Source: Russula earlei (lineage: Eukaryota > Basidiomycota > Agaricomycetes > Russulales > Russulaceae). From it: 64,000 nt of DNA. Within the stretch, counting starts at the first letter, position 1; each line of letters begins with the position of its first letter. Shown here one piece after another: positions 11,629 to 23,398 of this stretch. The stretch lies in contig JAGFNK010000035.1 of NCBI GenBank assembly GCA_025769875.1, forward strand, positions 124,001 through 188,000, given 5' to 3'. The translations under genes were made by a program, and so were the position numbers. The notes under the pieces are model-generated. The model was given only the letters and a program-made list of their open reading frames with translations. It was not told the DNA's origin and ran no database searches.

Positions 11629-14357
11629 TCATCGTCGGCCAAGGCTTACAGCGCTCAGATTTGCCTCGCCGAGTGAGCCTAATATCTTGGGGACAGCACC
11701 CTTCCCACCGATGGCCCCTCCCTTCTTAGTCTCGGAGGAGAAAGCATTGCTCACAACTGGCATGCTCAGCCGTCGCATCCACCCGCCTTTCGACCTCTCC
11801 CGCTCTTGTGGACGTAGACGCGTGGTGAGCGGCTTTTCCGCGTAGCGGGCGACCGTGCAGGCAGGACACTGGCAATCCGGGAGATGTACATCCTTGGTCG
11901 CCCGCTGAACAGCAGATGCTGCAGGAATGGACGCTCCAGGGGGCAAAAGGCTTGTGGTACTATACGAACGGCCCGACGCAAGCGATGGCGCGGATGGCTG
12001 ACTCTGTCGCTGTTTAGCCTGAGACCACGGCTCGGATGTGGGGACGGCGCGATTAGGACGTGAGGACTCGCTCCCATAACCATCAACTGCATCGCTGCGT
12101 AGGTTCCCTGCTCGCTCACGCTGGAGCGCCTCGAACTCGAACTCGCGCTCGCGAGCCCTCAGTTCTAAAGCTCGTTCGCGTCGCTCGAGCTCTTCGAGCT
12201 CTTCAACGCGTTGCCGTCTTCGCACTAGCTCGTCGGTCGGCGATTCGGTCCGACCGGGAGCAATAGATGGGAATTGCTGCGTCTGCTGCGTCTGAGGCGA
12301 GATTGGCGCGGGGTCACGAGGACGATGTGGTAATTGATTAGCGGGTGATCGAGCTTGCCACCTCGAGGAAGTTGCTGTTTCGTCGCTGTTTTCAGCCTGA
12401 TACCTGTTTGCAATAGTGACAACACTGAGCGGCAAACGAGGAACATCTCGAGGCGGTAGTGATGATGGACCGGTCTAACAAGCGTCTAAGTGGTGACTGC
12501 GGCGACGAGAATGGCCACTTACAGCACGAGTATATTTGTCACGGATCGTGGCAACTACGCCTCCATTGCCTTTCGTAGCATCGCTTCCTTCGATGCGTCT
12601 CTGCGGCGCAGAATCCAGGGTCTTCTCCCCCAACTGCGCAGTTTCTGTAGAGTTGTCGTTATCCACACCAAACTCCCGGTTGTCCAGGTAATCTCCTCTC
12701 CTGAATGTGCTGCTGGCTCCAGTCGAAGTGCTGGCGCGTGAGTTGATGGCAGGAGATGGCTCTGCTTGCGGACGCTGTGTAGTCCTGGGGACGGGAAGAA
12801 GAGGTGAAGTTGACGTAGAAGCCGGGAGCAAGGTTCGTGGAAGTTCAGCATTGGAGACCGGAGGAGATGGTGCATCTCTGGATTCATCAGGGTCATCGGA
12901 ATTCGGTCCAAGGCGCTCTGCTGCTGTCAAAGATACCTCGTTCGTGCCATCTGGAACAGAGGGAGGCGTCATCGGCTGGCCCTGTGACATGGTCAGAGCC
13001 TGGTTCGCTTTTTCCTCTATCGGAGACCCCGTAACCCCGGGTAAGGCAACAGGAGGACCGGAAGCAGACCCGGACACATCCGAGAACGTTCGAGATTGCG
13101 AAGGCCCGTCACCCTGCCAGACGGGTGCACTGTGGTGAGAGCTCGTCGCCGAATTGGACGAGAAGCTCGTCGTGAGGGGGGGTATCGGGAAGTGATTTGG
13201 GGGTTCAGGAAAAGATCCAAGAGATGCGATCGAGCGAACACTGCCATCGTCATAAACGGCGGGAGGCGGCTTCAAAGATGCGGTCGTGGAAGCGGTCGGA
13301 ACTGGCAGAGGCCGCGGAGGGGTCGGGGACAAGCCTGGAAACCGACGAATTTCAGCGTGCAGGACCTCAGGAGGGAGTGCCCGACGACCAACCGAATTCC
13401 CCGGCGTTGGGACCGGCTTCTTGCACTCCCCAGGAAGGGTCTGGCATTGGGTCTACGTCGGGCAAATTTCCGGGAAGTGGTCCAGCCCATCCACCTTCGC
13501 AAAGCGCCTTCCATTCTCCGAGTTGTCCAATGAGCGGAGAGAATCGTCGGATGCTTTCCGTGGTGCGCAGCCACTCCGCTTCTGCAACTCGGGATAGAGT
13601 TGCTGCGACCTGAAAAGTGACAGCAGAGTTCCTTTGGCTCACAGCGAGGGCGTGGTCACTGGATGATCTGAATTACCAGAAGGAGGACGCAGAAAGTCTT
13701 ATGTTGTGCTCACTACTTCGTCTGAGATATCTCAGGACCAAGGGTATTCAGCAGATTGATGTAACGGTTGTGTTCCTCGGGGGCGTCGATAGCGTTTCTC
13801 TTTGCTTTCTTTTCATACAACTGGCCTGACGCCAAGTCAAAGCGCGAGCAGTGCTTCCGTACAGTACAGACAAACCTGCCTGCTTGATTTTCGCGTTGGC
13901 ATTCGCAATCCTCTCGTCATGGGCCTTCTCTTCCTTCTGCGTGGCGACTTGAGCGTCTCACAGGCTCGGAGACGGAGTGGTGCGACATACTGCAAGTTTC
14001 TTGAACCACTTCTTTACTTCGCCGTTGATAACATCACACTCCTTATCCACGAACTTGGAGAACTTTGCGTCTACGTCGCTGAGCACTTCGAAGATGGTGG
14101 CGCTCGCGCTGAAAGCATTGCCTAGCTTACGGTTCGCTTTCGGGAGGGCCTCATGGCACAGATGACGACGTACCAGGAACCTGTTCGGTGGGCTTCACGG
14201 CCGCGACGTCCCTCAACGCTTTGGCAAGCCTCTTGTGCAAAGTTACGACGGCACGGGCGGCCTCACTATAGTCATCCAAGAAATTAACGATGGCTTCGAG
14301 AGCCCGGCCGGCCTTATGAATGTCCACACGTTCGGCAATGGGTTGAATGCTTGTCAT
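11629..14357 (-). CDS. BAR/IMD-like coiled-coil protein, seven exons
   Basis: The model has exons 14357-14174, 14121-13991, 13936-13876, 13825-13714, 13658-13393, 13334-12523 and 12396-11629. All six introns have GT-AG ends, phases agree throughout, and the product is 777 residues. The first 270 residues or so are helical, with repeated Ala/Lys/Glu (DDYSEAARAVVTLHKRLAKA, KECDVINGEVKKWFKKLAK, AVSQRNSAVTFQVAATLSRV). This resembles fungal proteins annotated as IMD/BAR domain, which bind and curve membranes. The rest is Ser/Pro-rich and disordered, with a charged coiled coil (VEELEELERRERALELRARE) and a CQCPAC motif near the C-terminus. The frame stays open upstream of the chosen ATG (FSLGNQSTQG), so an earlier exon is possible. 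The family call rests on pattern memory; the gene structure is firmer. Confidence 0.7.
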
Positions 14358-14504
14358 GCCCTGTGTGCTCTGATTCCCAAGCGAAAACGTGGGGTATCGC
14401 CTTGTGGGTTTCGATCAGAGGCCGGCCATGGTGTCATCGCGCAATTTAGGCCAAGTGCGCTGAGATACCAGTCGGAATTCGCCGACAACGCTTAAAGCGC
14501 TTTT

Positions 14505-14975
14505 TGACTACCCCTTATCCGTCGTCCTCTTGAGTACGTCCTTCACGTCCTGCTTATGCGCGTCCACCTTCCTTCCTCTGCCAGGCTTCATGGTGCCCTT
14601 GAACTCTACATACATTTCCAAGGGGTTTCGTGAGATTCGGTTTGCGTGGCACGATCTTCTCGAGCGGCTCTCTCGAGGGATGTGTCTGCGCCGACAACAT
14701 TTGCGCCATGGTCGTCAGCGTTTTCCTCGCTAGTGAAGGGAGCGTGATCAATGCCAGGATCTGCACTGCGGTTGTAGTAGTTATTCATGATTGATGAAGA
14801 GCGTGTAGGTGGGATAGGCAAGGTCAGTTTGTCGTCTGGCCGTCTTGGGAGTTGCAGTCTGCACACCCCTTGCCCCGTCGTCGACATCATCGCATTCCGT
14901 AGGCCGAAGTGTGGAGCGTATGCTTCCGGTGTCGTCTGAATGAGATTCATCATTCTGATCGTGGATAGGAGACAT
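14505..14975 (-). other. Possible small gene or extra 5' exons of the BAR-like gene
   Basis: Three overlapping minus-strand frames look partly coding but do not join cleanly. One starts MSPIHDQNDESHSDDTGS at 14975, a second contains GIDHAPFTSEENADDHG, and a third ends MYVEFKGTMKPGRGRKVDAH ... RTTDKG with a stop near 14506. A good donor (GTATGT) lies at about 14610. The first ATG is only 15 bp beyond the GDT1 stop, which leaves little room for a promoter. These could be exons of an independent small gene, or upstream exons of the BAR-like gene that follows on the same strand. No function is assigned. Confidence 0.25.
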
Positions 14976-14990
14976 GATCTGTATCTGTAT

Positions 14991-16061
14991 CTAGGTTGTA
15001 ACAACATCATTTTTTATCCCCTGGGGTATATGTTCCTGGAGGTCAAAGTCGGTTGCTTGGCCGGCCTCGTAGAAGTAGATGAGGCCAAAACAAAGGAATA
15101 AAGCTGCCCCACCCAGTGTGACTGCAGAAAAAGTGTTCAGCTATGCCAGACGTACGGACGGACGGAAGGGAAGGAGTGCACACCGTGCTTTGCCGAGATT
15201 CTTGTGGAAATGTAGCGGCCCGCGATGACGGCGAGTGCGGTGCATAGCGAATGCCCCACGATCGTTCCGATTGCGACAATATACACATTCTGAGGATGAG
15301 GAGAGAACGTCCATGGTCAGCGCTAAGAAATAGAATGCACGCAGGGACGCGGAGGCTCCACATACATGAGCAGCGGCCAGCATGAATGTGGCAACTTGAC
15401 TCCGGTCGCCCCACTCCCCCAAGAACGTGAGCACGAATGCTTGCACGAAAACCGGCCCAAGCAGAAAACTGCACAGGTTCCGCGCGCCCTCGAGCGCGCC
15501 CTTCAGCGCGGAAGGAGACTTTGCTGCCTTCTCCCGCGCGTCGTTGCCGCCCTCCCCGAGCGCCTCCCCCTCCCTATCCTTATACCCGACGGGGAGGCTG
15601 CCCGCCTCGATGTCCCCGAGCGGAATCAAGTCGCCGTCGCCGTCGCCGGTCGCCCGCCCGCTGCCTTCGTGCCCGGCGACGTCGTCTTCTATTTCTTCCT
15701 CCGCTTCGCGCATCTCCTCGATGAACTTCTCGCTTCCGCTGGGCATGGCCATGCCCTCGAGGAGCAGCCTGGCCCCAAAGATGATGAAGAGCACGCCGGC
15801 GGCGAGTTGGGTCCACCGTCTCGGAAGCAACGTCGGGAGGATGTGGCCCATCGCGGCGGAGAGGATGGACATGACGACGAGCGAGCCAAACGCACCTGCG
15901 AAAACGACGACGCGCGGGTGTCGCATCGCCAGAATGGCCGCGATGAGGAATGTCTTGTCGCCAATCTCGGAGAGAATGATCATTGAGAACGCCCCGAGAA
16001 AGCCGTGTACGGTGTCTTCTATCTCCGAAGGCGATCCATTTTCCGCTGACAAGGAGGGCAT
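14991..16061 (-). CDS. GDT1: GDT1/TMEM165 family Ca2+/Mn2+:H+ antiporter
   Basis: The GDT1 (UPF0016) family comprises Golgi-type cation/proton exchangers that supply Mn2+ to glycosylation enzymes and help clear Ca2+. Two inverted halves each carry the signature E-x-G-D-(K/R)-(T/S). Here they are LSEIGDKTFLIA (about residue 32) and LGEWGDRSQVAT (about 215). Exons are 16061-15366, 15289-15184 and 15121-14991, with consistent phases, and give 310 residues. The halves are joined by a long acidic cytosolic loop (EEMREAEEEIEDD, then GDGDGD). After the second motif come hydrophobic segments (VYIVAIGTIVGHSLCTALAV, then LGGAALFLCFGLIYFYEA). I chose the ATG at 16061 because it puts the first helix close to the start; an in-frame ATG at 16154 would add 31 residues. 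No cleavable signal peptide is obvious. Confidence 0.92.
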
Positions 16062-16530
16062 GTCGGGTTGCGGACTGTTGTATAATGAAATGTTGCAAGG
16101 TGACTGTCTCGAGGAAACGGAGGGGACGATGTGGTGTCGAATGATAAAAATCAAAGCGGCCTGCGATCTTTGGAATGTAGAGGGTGATAGAAAACAGGAG
16201 AAATAAGTGGTTTATGGGTTCATAGGACAGGCGCACTTTGAACTGACCGCAGTTGAAGACTTTCAGTGCCTGCTGCAATCAGGACTGGCTAAGCGAGGTA
16301 ACGATGAACAGAGAGTAGGCAAACTCCGAGCACGTAACGAAGCGAAGATTCACATTCGCACAGCATGGACTCTATTTACACCCGAATGCACGAGATGGCT
16401 TGCTCGAGTGAGCGCACACCGACTCGAGCACCAAGTTCGTTATCTATCCCCTCTGGTATATGCCACCGAGGAACCCGTGGCTCTGGCAATCTTGCGTTTG
16501 TCAGACGAGATGAGTGTACAAGGATTTCAG
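16062..16530. promoter_or_regulatory. GDT1 upstream region / BTB gene 3' flank
   Basis: About 470 bp lie between the BTB gene stop and the GDT1 start, both on the minus strand. It must hold the BTB terminator and the GDT1 promoter. No clear TATA box or binding site was recognised. Plus-strand open frames here are not supported. Confidence 0.4.
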
Positions 16531-18006
16531 CTAGCCACATCTTCTAAACGGCCAACCCCAACCACAGGCCTTCCTCCTGAGCTCGTCCCATGCCTTCTTC
16601 CTCGCGGACACGCACTTCTTGCAGAACCCCTCATCCTTCCACGGAATTTCCATGAGGTCTTGCAGACCCATCAACGGATCGATCATCCGCTGGACATACA
16701 GCCCGGTCGCATGCACCAGCTCCGCCCAACGGGCATGTACGCGATCCACGTTCGCGGACGCGCAGCCACCACCACCGCCACCACTGCCCCCGCCGGTGCG
16801 TTCTTCAGGCCGTATCTGCGTCTGCTGCGCACTGCGGTGACACGCAAAATCCGTCGGCGCTTTGCTCGCGACCTCGGCCCACACGAGGCCAAGCTGCTCT
16901 CGTGCATGCAGCAGCCGTATCAGATCCGCGTGTGCGTCCCTCGTCCCGTCGTTTCTTTCCGCCGCCGGTACGGACACCGCGATGGTCTGCCCGAACGTCG
17001 GCAGGCGCAGCAGTTCGCAGCTCGCGCCGCGCGCGCGCTCTCCTTTGACGCGCAACGTAAATGGGCCAAGCGCATCTTTGAGCGCATGTGGCCCGCAACG
17101 CTCGACTCCCTCACGGCCGAGGCGATTCCACACGCGGCCGAGGCACTCGCGCTGGCGCGGACCTGCGCTCTGCGCGTCGTGCAGAAGCGCGCGGGCATCG
17201 GCGGCGTCTCGTCCGCGTACTTCCTACCCAGACCCACGGGGATCCATCACAAAAGTAAGCAAAAAAAAAAAAAAAGCCAGTCGCAGGGGAGGGGTGAAAC
17301 GACACACACATCGGCTCTTCGATCACGGTCAACAACGCCGCAAAGTCGTCCGCGGTCGTCTCGGCGACGCGGTAGACGGGGAGACGCCCGTGCTGGCTCC
17401 GCTCGTCGCGCCGGCGCGACCCCGTCTCCCGGAACGCGGCTGCGAAGTAGGCCGAGTGCTTCTGCAGGGTCGACAAGTGCAGCTTAAACCTGGTCCTCCC
17501 GATCTCAACGACGACGGAGCCGTCGGAATGCCAGAAATCTGGATGAGACTGCACCGCACTCGGGCCTGGGCTGCCCCTCTTTGGCGGCTGCGGCCTTTCG
17601 CCCTTGTATCGCTCGGCCGCGTGTCCTCCACCCTCCTCCGCGTTGCCATTCGTCGTCGCTGCCCTGCGCTTCTGGCTCGCGTGGACGTGACCGAAACCGC
17701 AACCGCCACCACGGCCTGGTTTGCTCTCCACCGCTCCCGATCCTGACGGCTGTCCATCGGAATCCCGATGATCGTCACGGTGCTGCGCTGCTGCTGTCGT
17801 TGGCAATGGTTGTGGGTTTCCTGACTGCCCTTTCGAGGCTGTGGAAGTTCTTCGTGACCGGCTTCGTGCGTGCCGCTAACCAGCTCGCGCGCGGGAGAAC
17901 GACCGCGTCCGTGATGGTTCCCTCTTGTGTTGCTCTTGCCCCTCTTGCCCCCTTCCGGTGCCAGCGAAAGCGACTTGACATCGTCGGAGAGGTCTGTTTT
18001 GACCAC
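16531..18006 (-). pseudogene. BTB/POZ domain protein, disrupted by an internal inversion
   Basis: BTB/POZ domains mediate protein dimerisation and cullin-3 adaptor roles; this fungal subgroup has no assigned function. A Gly/Arg-rich N-terminal part (MVKTDLSDDVKSLSLAPEGG at 18006) leads, via introns I could not fix, to the BTB core at about 17540-17308 (DFWHSDGSVVVEIGRTRFKL, LQKHSAYFAAAF, DDFAALLTVIEEPM). An intron with a long T run follows (5'-GTGTGT, ending GGGTAG). The next exon starts KYADETPPMP. The C-terminal part reads cleanly from ELLRLPTFGQ (about 17016) through LLHAREQLGLVW to LMGLQDLMEIPWKDEGFCKK and the stop at 16531. Between KYADETPPMP and ELLRLPTFGQ the minus strand has no sensible protein; the expected helical segment is on the plus strand. 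Confidence 0.75.
17017..17193 (+). other. Inverted 177-bp segment of the BTB gene
   Basis: On the plus strand this segment reads AARAARALSFDAQRKWAKRI, then FERMWPATLDSLTAEAIPHA, then AEALALARTCALRVVQKRA. That is the kind of helical sequence that follows BTB cores in this fungal family (ALSF ... W ... MWP ... LT ... IPHAAEALALAR). It lies exactly where the minus-strand gene lacks that part. Its length is 59 codons and its codon frame matches the minus-strand frame at both edges. Edges are accurate to a few bases because both lie in GCGC-rich sequence. Confidence 0.7.
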
Positions 18007-19225
18007 GTGAACGCTCTCCGCAGCCGAAAGGGAGAAGAAAACGAAAACGAAAAAAAGGGACCGGGCCTAGCCAAAAAAAAATCGTCGATGTGTCTTTCGC
18101 GTTCGCGCCAAATTACATAATGCGACGAACCCCGAAACGGGGGACCCAAGGACGCCGGGATAATGTTCGGTCGAGCCACTCCGCCGAGCAGACGCTCCCT
18201 TTCCCGACATACGACACCTGGAACAATCACCCTGTGACCACCACCACACCTAGTCCACGTCACCCTATTTCCGCTGTCGCCGCATCATCTCCTCCCAGTT
18301 TTGCCGTGCGTTGACTGACCGGCGACTGACGGGCTCCTTCGTGTTCGGAAGGGAACGCCCATGGTTTCCTTCCAAAACCATCACAGGTCGAACTCGATTT
18401 CCACGTCCCCGTTCCCCTACTGTGCGTGCCATAATTTTTTTTCGAGGGCAGAAATAAAAACGTTGAGCTGTGAGAAAGGGCAAGACACGTGTTTGATGCC
18501 ACTTATGGATGGATGATGTGCGCCGTTCCCCTTGCTTGGAACCATCGATCGAGCCCATTTTGCTGAGCCCAGGCCCCGCCACTTGAGTCGTTCGCGAAAC
18601 GAATCATCAGGACGGGACAGATCAACTGGGGATGTCTTCTGCGAGAGAAACAGGGAAAAGAATGGGATGCTGCCTTACTCAGACACGGGAAAAGGCGAAT
18701 TGAATTGATGACCAGCGCATTGACCATGCGCGCCGACATCAAATGAGAATTGCTGCAAATCGGTTGCAAGTAGAGTATTCATGTACGCATTCATGTACGC
18801 ATTAAGCGCACATGCCATACTCTGACGTGCGTATAGGTACGAAAGGATGGTGTTTGCTAGACTAAGAATGGGAGGGAGGCGGGGCTCCTCCCAGAGGGGT
18901 TTAACACGCGACTGATTACATGTAGCATGTAGGGGCATACTCGAGAGAGAGTTCGGAAGGCACGGGGGGCAAAAAAGATGGAAGCATATTGTTGTGCTTG
19001 ATGGTGTGAAGGAGATCTACGAATGGGCAGATCGTGGGACGCAACTCGTCCCGATCGAATAACAGGCCCACGGACTGCACCAGCACGAGGGAGCACGACA
19101 ATGATATGGCTTTACGCTTCGCTATACATTGCGTCGTCTCGCGATCTGCTGATGGCTGATGCTCCAACACCAGGCGGCAATAATGTACCATTTCAAGAAC
19201 GGACGGAAAGCTGCCTCGGACAGCA
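18007..19225. other. Spacer between BTB gene and MED19
   Basis: No gene is recognised. A 13-bp direct repeat (TTCATGTACGCAT) occurs at about 18778 and 18790. Open frames here give no recognisable protein. The stretch should hold the BTB gene promoter and the MED19 3' flank. Confidence 0.4.
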
Positions 19226-20654
19226 TCACACGCCCTGCGGAGTAGGCTGCTGTATTGGCGGAAGAGGGTGCATGTCTCTCCCTTGGCCTTGTATGTCCTG
19301 TTGGTGACGGGCAACAACGGTCAGCAACACAAGGTCTGAACCATAAAGGGAAGCCATTAAGGCAAGAGGGAGGAGCGATGCCAATCGACCACACAGATGA
19401 AGGAAACCCCAAGATTTTGGGCGGTTTGCGCAAGGTGAATTCACGACTCACCACGCGTTGCCTTTTGACTGGTCGAGGCCGTGCGCCAGGTACGCCCGCT
19501 TTCGCAGAACCTGTTCTATCCACTCGGCCAGTCGTTGGCGATACATTACCACCGCTGCTGAGTGCTGCAGAGCTGGGACCCTGCGTATTAGACTGTGCAA
19601 GCGCACTATCCTCAAATTCGCGTTTGACACCACGGGGAACTGGAACGGGAGTGCTCGTGCGTTGCGGCTGCGAATGTGGCTGCGTTGGGGTCGAGGCGGT
19701 TGCAGGAGTCGAGGGCAAGGGGGTGCTTGCCGAAGGCGGGAGAGTTGAGCCCTGAACTTTTGCCAACTTTTTGAGTTCTTTCTGTAAGCAGAAAGAGATA
19801 TATCAACTTGAGAGGCCGCATATGACCCGAAACCTCTGCACGCACCCGCTTCTTCCGGTCTTCGCGTGCCTGTGTGGACTCGGGGACGAGGGCATGGATA
19901 TTCCACTGGAGTAATTTTTGGATCGAAAGTGAATTTCGGAAAGCCAACGAAGTAGTGTCAACGTACGCCCTTGAGACCCTCTAACGAGACGGTGAAAGCA
20001 TCGGATTGAGTACGAAGATCAAAAGGTGCTATTGGTATGTGCTGCTTTGGGGGGACTTGGACGATGGTGGTTAAGAAATCATCCTTCTTTATGGAATGTT
20101 TGCCTGGTCGGAGACGGGTCAGTGGGGCGAGAAATATTTTTAAAAGAGAAGTTGGGGGAGGAATTCCAAGCACCTGGAATGCCTTTGATGAGGTGTCTAT
20201 ACGTGTTTTTCTTTTTCTTTCCATCTCTCCCCTCCTCATCATCTGGATCATGGTGAGTACCCGGGGTCGCAGCGGATGCAATGGTAGGGCTGCCTGGATC
20301 ACGTTCCTTGCCCTTGCGCTTGTCGGACGAGGGCGGAACGGCGGGCGTTGTTGGAAAGTGGGCTGAGTGGGGATCGTGCTCTTGAGAGATGAAGGGTCGA
20401 ACAAACTTGTCATAAGCAGATAGAAGATGAAATCTAGAGATAAGGTCTTGTGTGCTCTCAAGGAGATGGGAAGGGCGGGGGGAGGCTAGTGGAAAAGTGA
20501 GGAGAGATGGAGGAGGATTTAAGGTTAAGGAGGAACGAAACGGACCTGGTAGGAGGATGAAAAGGGAGGAATTGAGAGGGATGGAGGAGGGGCCAGCGAC
20601 GGCATTATGATGGGGAGTTTGCTGGTTGGATGGACTGGGAGGATTCAAGTCCAT
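19226..20654 (-). CDS. MED19: Mediator complex subunit 19 (Rox3 homologue)
   Basis: MED19 is a head-module-associated Mediator subunit that helps pass activator signals to RNA polymerase II in the nucleus. Exons are 20654-20174, 20103-19967, 19905-19846, 19781-19452 and 19297-19226. All phases agree, and the product is 359 residues. The family core is visible: LISRFHLLSAYDKFVRPF near residue 75, NTYRHLIKGIPGKHS near 150 (the exon 1/2 junction falls inside this motif), then DDFLTTIVQVPPKQHIPIAP. A basic Lys-rich stretch (EDRKKR/KELKKLAK) and a Ser/Thr/Pro-rich tail with GVKREFED and RPRPVKRQRV follow. The C-terminus is QPTPQGV. The start is the only ATG in a good position and faces the MFS gene. 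Confidence 0.85.
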
Positions 20655-21068
20655 AATTGAGGAGGAAAGGAGGCGTTGTGACCAGCAACAAGAAAGCCAA
20701 ACATGCTCTTGCGGCTTCCAACCGACCGTCGCTCGCTCTTCGAATCGATCTCGTATTAGGTAATCGAGGTACGTCTCTTCCTCCTCCTGTGGTGGCCTCT
20801 CAGAGGCTTACGCTTTCTCAACCCTTACGGCTACAAGCCGGCTCTAATTTAATCAAGTCTAGATTACTCGTGCATGCATGTCACCACTCGCCACACATCA
20901 ACATCATATTAGATATTCACCTTGCCTCCCCTCACCCACGTTGTCCTCCATCTCTCACCCGGTATAAATCCTGCGCCCAACAACGTATCCAACCCGCCGC
21001 CTTGGCCACTCCTTCAACCATTTCTGCTACCCTAGTCTCTTTCTATATTCCCTCTGTCTGGTAATCCC
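20655..21068. promoter_or_regulatory. Shared divergent promoter of MED19 and the MFS gene
   Basis: MED19 starts leftward at 20654 and the MFS transporter starts rightward at 21069, leaving 414 bp for both promoters. CT-rich stretches precede the MFS start (about 20920-21060), and a GGTATAAATCC sequence lies at 20960-20970, a plausible TATA element for the MFS gene. Confidence 0.5.
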
Positions 21069-23398
21069 ATGGATCAGCATTTGCACCCCTCAGAGACAGA
21101 TCCTCTCCTTCCCGCCCCTCGTCCCACTCACAAGTCATTCTACCGCCCAAGGCCATTGTGGTCAGTTGCTTTCCACGTCAATACCTAGCTTCCTGTCCCA
21201 CTGACACCTGTTAATTGATAAGGATTGTTCCAGTCGCTATGATTGCTTCCCTTGTGGTACATCAACTACGACCGTCGTCATGTCGCTGCCTTGCCTAATG
21301 TCTTTTTTTAGCGCGGTATGACCCTCGCTCCACGTGTACAGGTTTACACCCAACTCTCATGCAATGCGCTCCACCGACGTCAACACCACGGGCTCTCTGG
21401 AGATACGCTCCCCTCTAATCCGTCCCTATCATCTATTCTTATCCAAGAACAAATCGATCCCCCTCCTATACTCGTTTATTTCCCCTACGCCATAAAATCC
21501 TCAGACCACGATTCCGAGGGCCCGCGGCAAATTCTGTCCCAAGACTGTCTATCTGATCCCACCGTGCAGGCAGATGCCGCGCGTCTGCAGGCCACGATGG
21601 CGACGATTACGGGTATACTTACCTTATGTAGCACCACCTGGTGGGGACATTATGGCCAGAAGCACGGGCGGACTAAGGTCCTCGCAACCTCCACCCTCGG
21701 TCTCCTCACCACGTATATGTCACATTCATTCCTTATCGCACCTACTTACGTCCATTCACAGTGATGTGGCATTTGCAATTGCGTCGACTACGGCCTCACC
21801 ACTGTCGCGTCACGGTTATAAGCTCCTCCTATTTGCGCCAATCGTGGAAGGTATCCTTGGCAGCCATGCGACCCTTCAGGCAGCAATCTCGGCATATATT
21901 TCCGACTGCACCTCCGACGGCTCACGCGCTCACATATTTTCACGATTCTTGGGCGTGTCTTATCTCGGCCTTTCGCTCGGTCCAACTCTCGGTGCATTCC
22001 TCATCCGGCACCCCTTCCTCCAGACTCAGTCCTTTGGTCAGAAACACGGTCAAATGCATTCGGTGACTGCTGCGTTTTGGGCTGCGATTCTATGCAGCGC
22101 CATTAATTTCATCCTGACTCTGCTCATCGTCCCCGAGTCGTTGGACAAGGCGAAGCGCTTTGCACCGCCAAAGGTTGACGACCCCGTTCATGCAACGCAG
22201 AAGAAATCCGGTCTCAGGAAGCGACTTCTCGCCCCTCTAACCGTGTTTGCGCCTCGGAGACGCTTTGTGAATGGCCGTATGGAAGAAGACTGGAGTATGT
22301 GTTGGCTGGCCACCGGCGTTTTTCTACTTTTTCTCGCTAGCGTGTGTATTCTGAGCACCGTTAAAATGCCATCGAGAACAGAAGCTAAGGTTCATCCTTG
22401 CGTAGGGCGTTTTCCAACTCAAGTATCTATACGCGGAACACGTCTTTCGCTGGGATGCAGAACAGGCGCGTATATCACTCCGGTCAACGATTCAAGGCGC
22501 TGACTTTGACCTAGATGGGTTACTATGTCAGTTTCATCGGCGCCGTCCGAGCGCTTCATGGGCTTCTACTTATGCCATGTGCGAATTCTCAATATTTTGT
22601 TCACCTACCGTTACTCAACCTTACCAGTCCTTATATCTACGTTTAAACCCTCGTCTCAAGTACCTTCCGCCTCCATCTCGGAACTACGATCAAGTGTGAC
22701 ATCCGCACATATTGCGCGCTCTATCACGTTTGATCTCTGTGTTGCGAGGGGCTCACTCCTGCTCGAATTCACATCACACTCCCTCGTTGCTTTTCATATC
22801 TCTTCGTCTCCTCTTGTATTTGCTGGAGTCACCAGTATTTCTGCCCTTGCCAGTGGTACCCACCCCGCGCTGCAGAGCCTTGCAATTTGCATCTTCCAGC
22901 GCTCGCGTCCGGCCAATGCAGAAATTGGTGCTCTCTTTGGGGGCCTGAGCATGCTCACGGCACTTGGACAGATCCTCGCTGTAAGCCCATCCTCTCACTC
23001 CGAGCTCAGTTTCTTCGTTCTATCCTGACGGTCCTGTGGCGTGCCTCGACTTGCAGCCGCTCATGTTCGGCATGGTCTACTCGACTACCGTCGCTCATTT
23101 TCCCGAAGCCATTTTTGCACTAGCCGCTGCTCTCGTACTCGTATCGCTCGGTTCGACATTCCTTGTACGCACGGAACCTCCGCGCGTCTGGAAGGGCAAG
23201 GCACCTGCCGTCGCTGCTCGCCATCGTATACTGGCACCTGAGCGGGAGCGTGGGCGCTCGCGGGCCATCAAGCACATTGGAGATCGTATACGCAAACCGG
23301 CGCGTGGCTCTGCGCCTGCACCCAATAATGTCGGCGCACGCGCGGGTGAGAGTACGGCGTTTTCCTCACATGCTGGTCCGAGCGATGAAGCTGTATAG
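21069..23398 (+). CDS. Major facilitator superfamily transporter, multi-exon
   Basis: The product is a multipass plasma- or vacuolar-membrane transporter; the substrate is unknown. Exon 1 (21069-21160) encodes MDQHLHPSETDPLLPAPRPT. Exon 2 is 21223-21256 (IVPVAMIASLV), exon 3 is 21312-21712, and exon 4 starts at 21762, all in phase. Exon 3 carries the MFS loop motif between helices 2 and 3 (GHYGQKHGRTKVLATSTLGL). Exon 4 has FLGVSYLGLSLGPTLGAFLI. A basic central loop (KKSGLRKRLLAPLTVFAPRR) separates the halves. Later exons carry QLKYLYAEHVFRWDAEQ, MGYYVSFIGAVRALHGLLL and SISALASGTHPALQSLAICI. The last exon ends RAGESTAFSSHAGPSDEAV with its stop at 23396-23398. Intron ends in the second half are approximate. 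The overall pattern resembles tetracycline-resistance-like fungal MFS proteins. Confidence 0.8.

Noticed and set aside
16207..17487. A 426-codon plus-strand frame across the BTB region
   Set aside because: Only its 17017-17193 part looks like protein. The rest lies opposite well-supported minus-strand BTB coding sequence. I treat the good part as an inverted segment, not as a separate gene.
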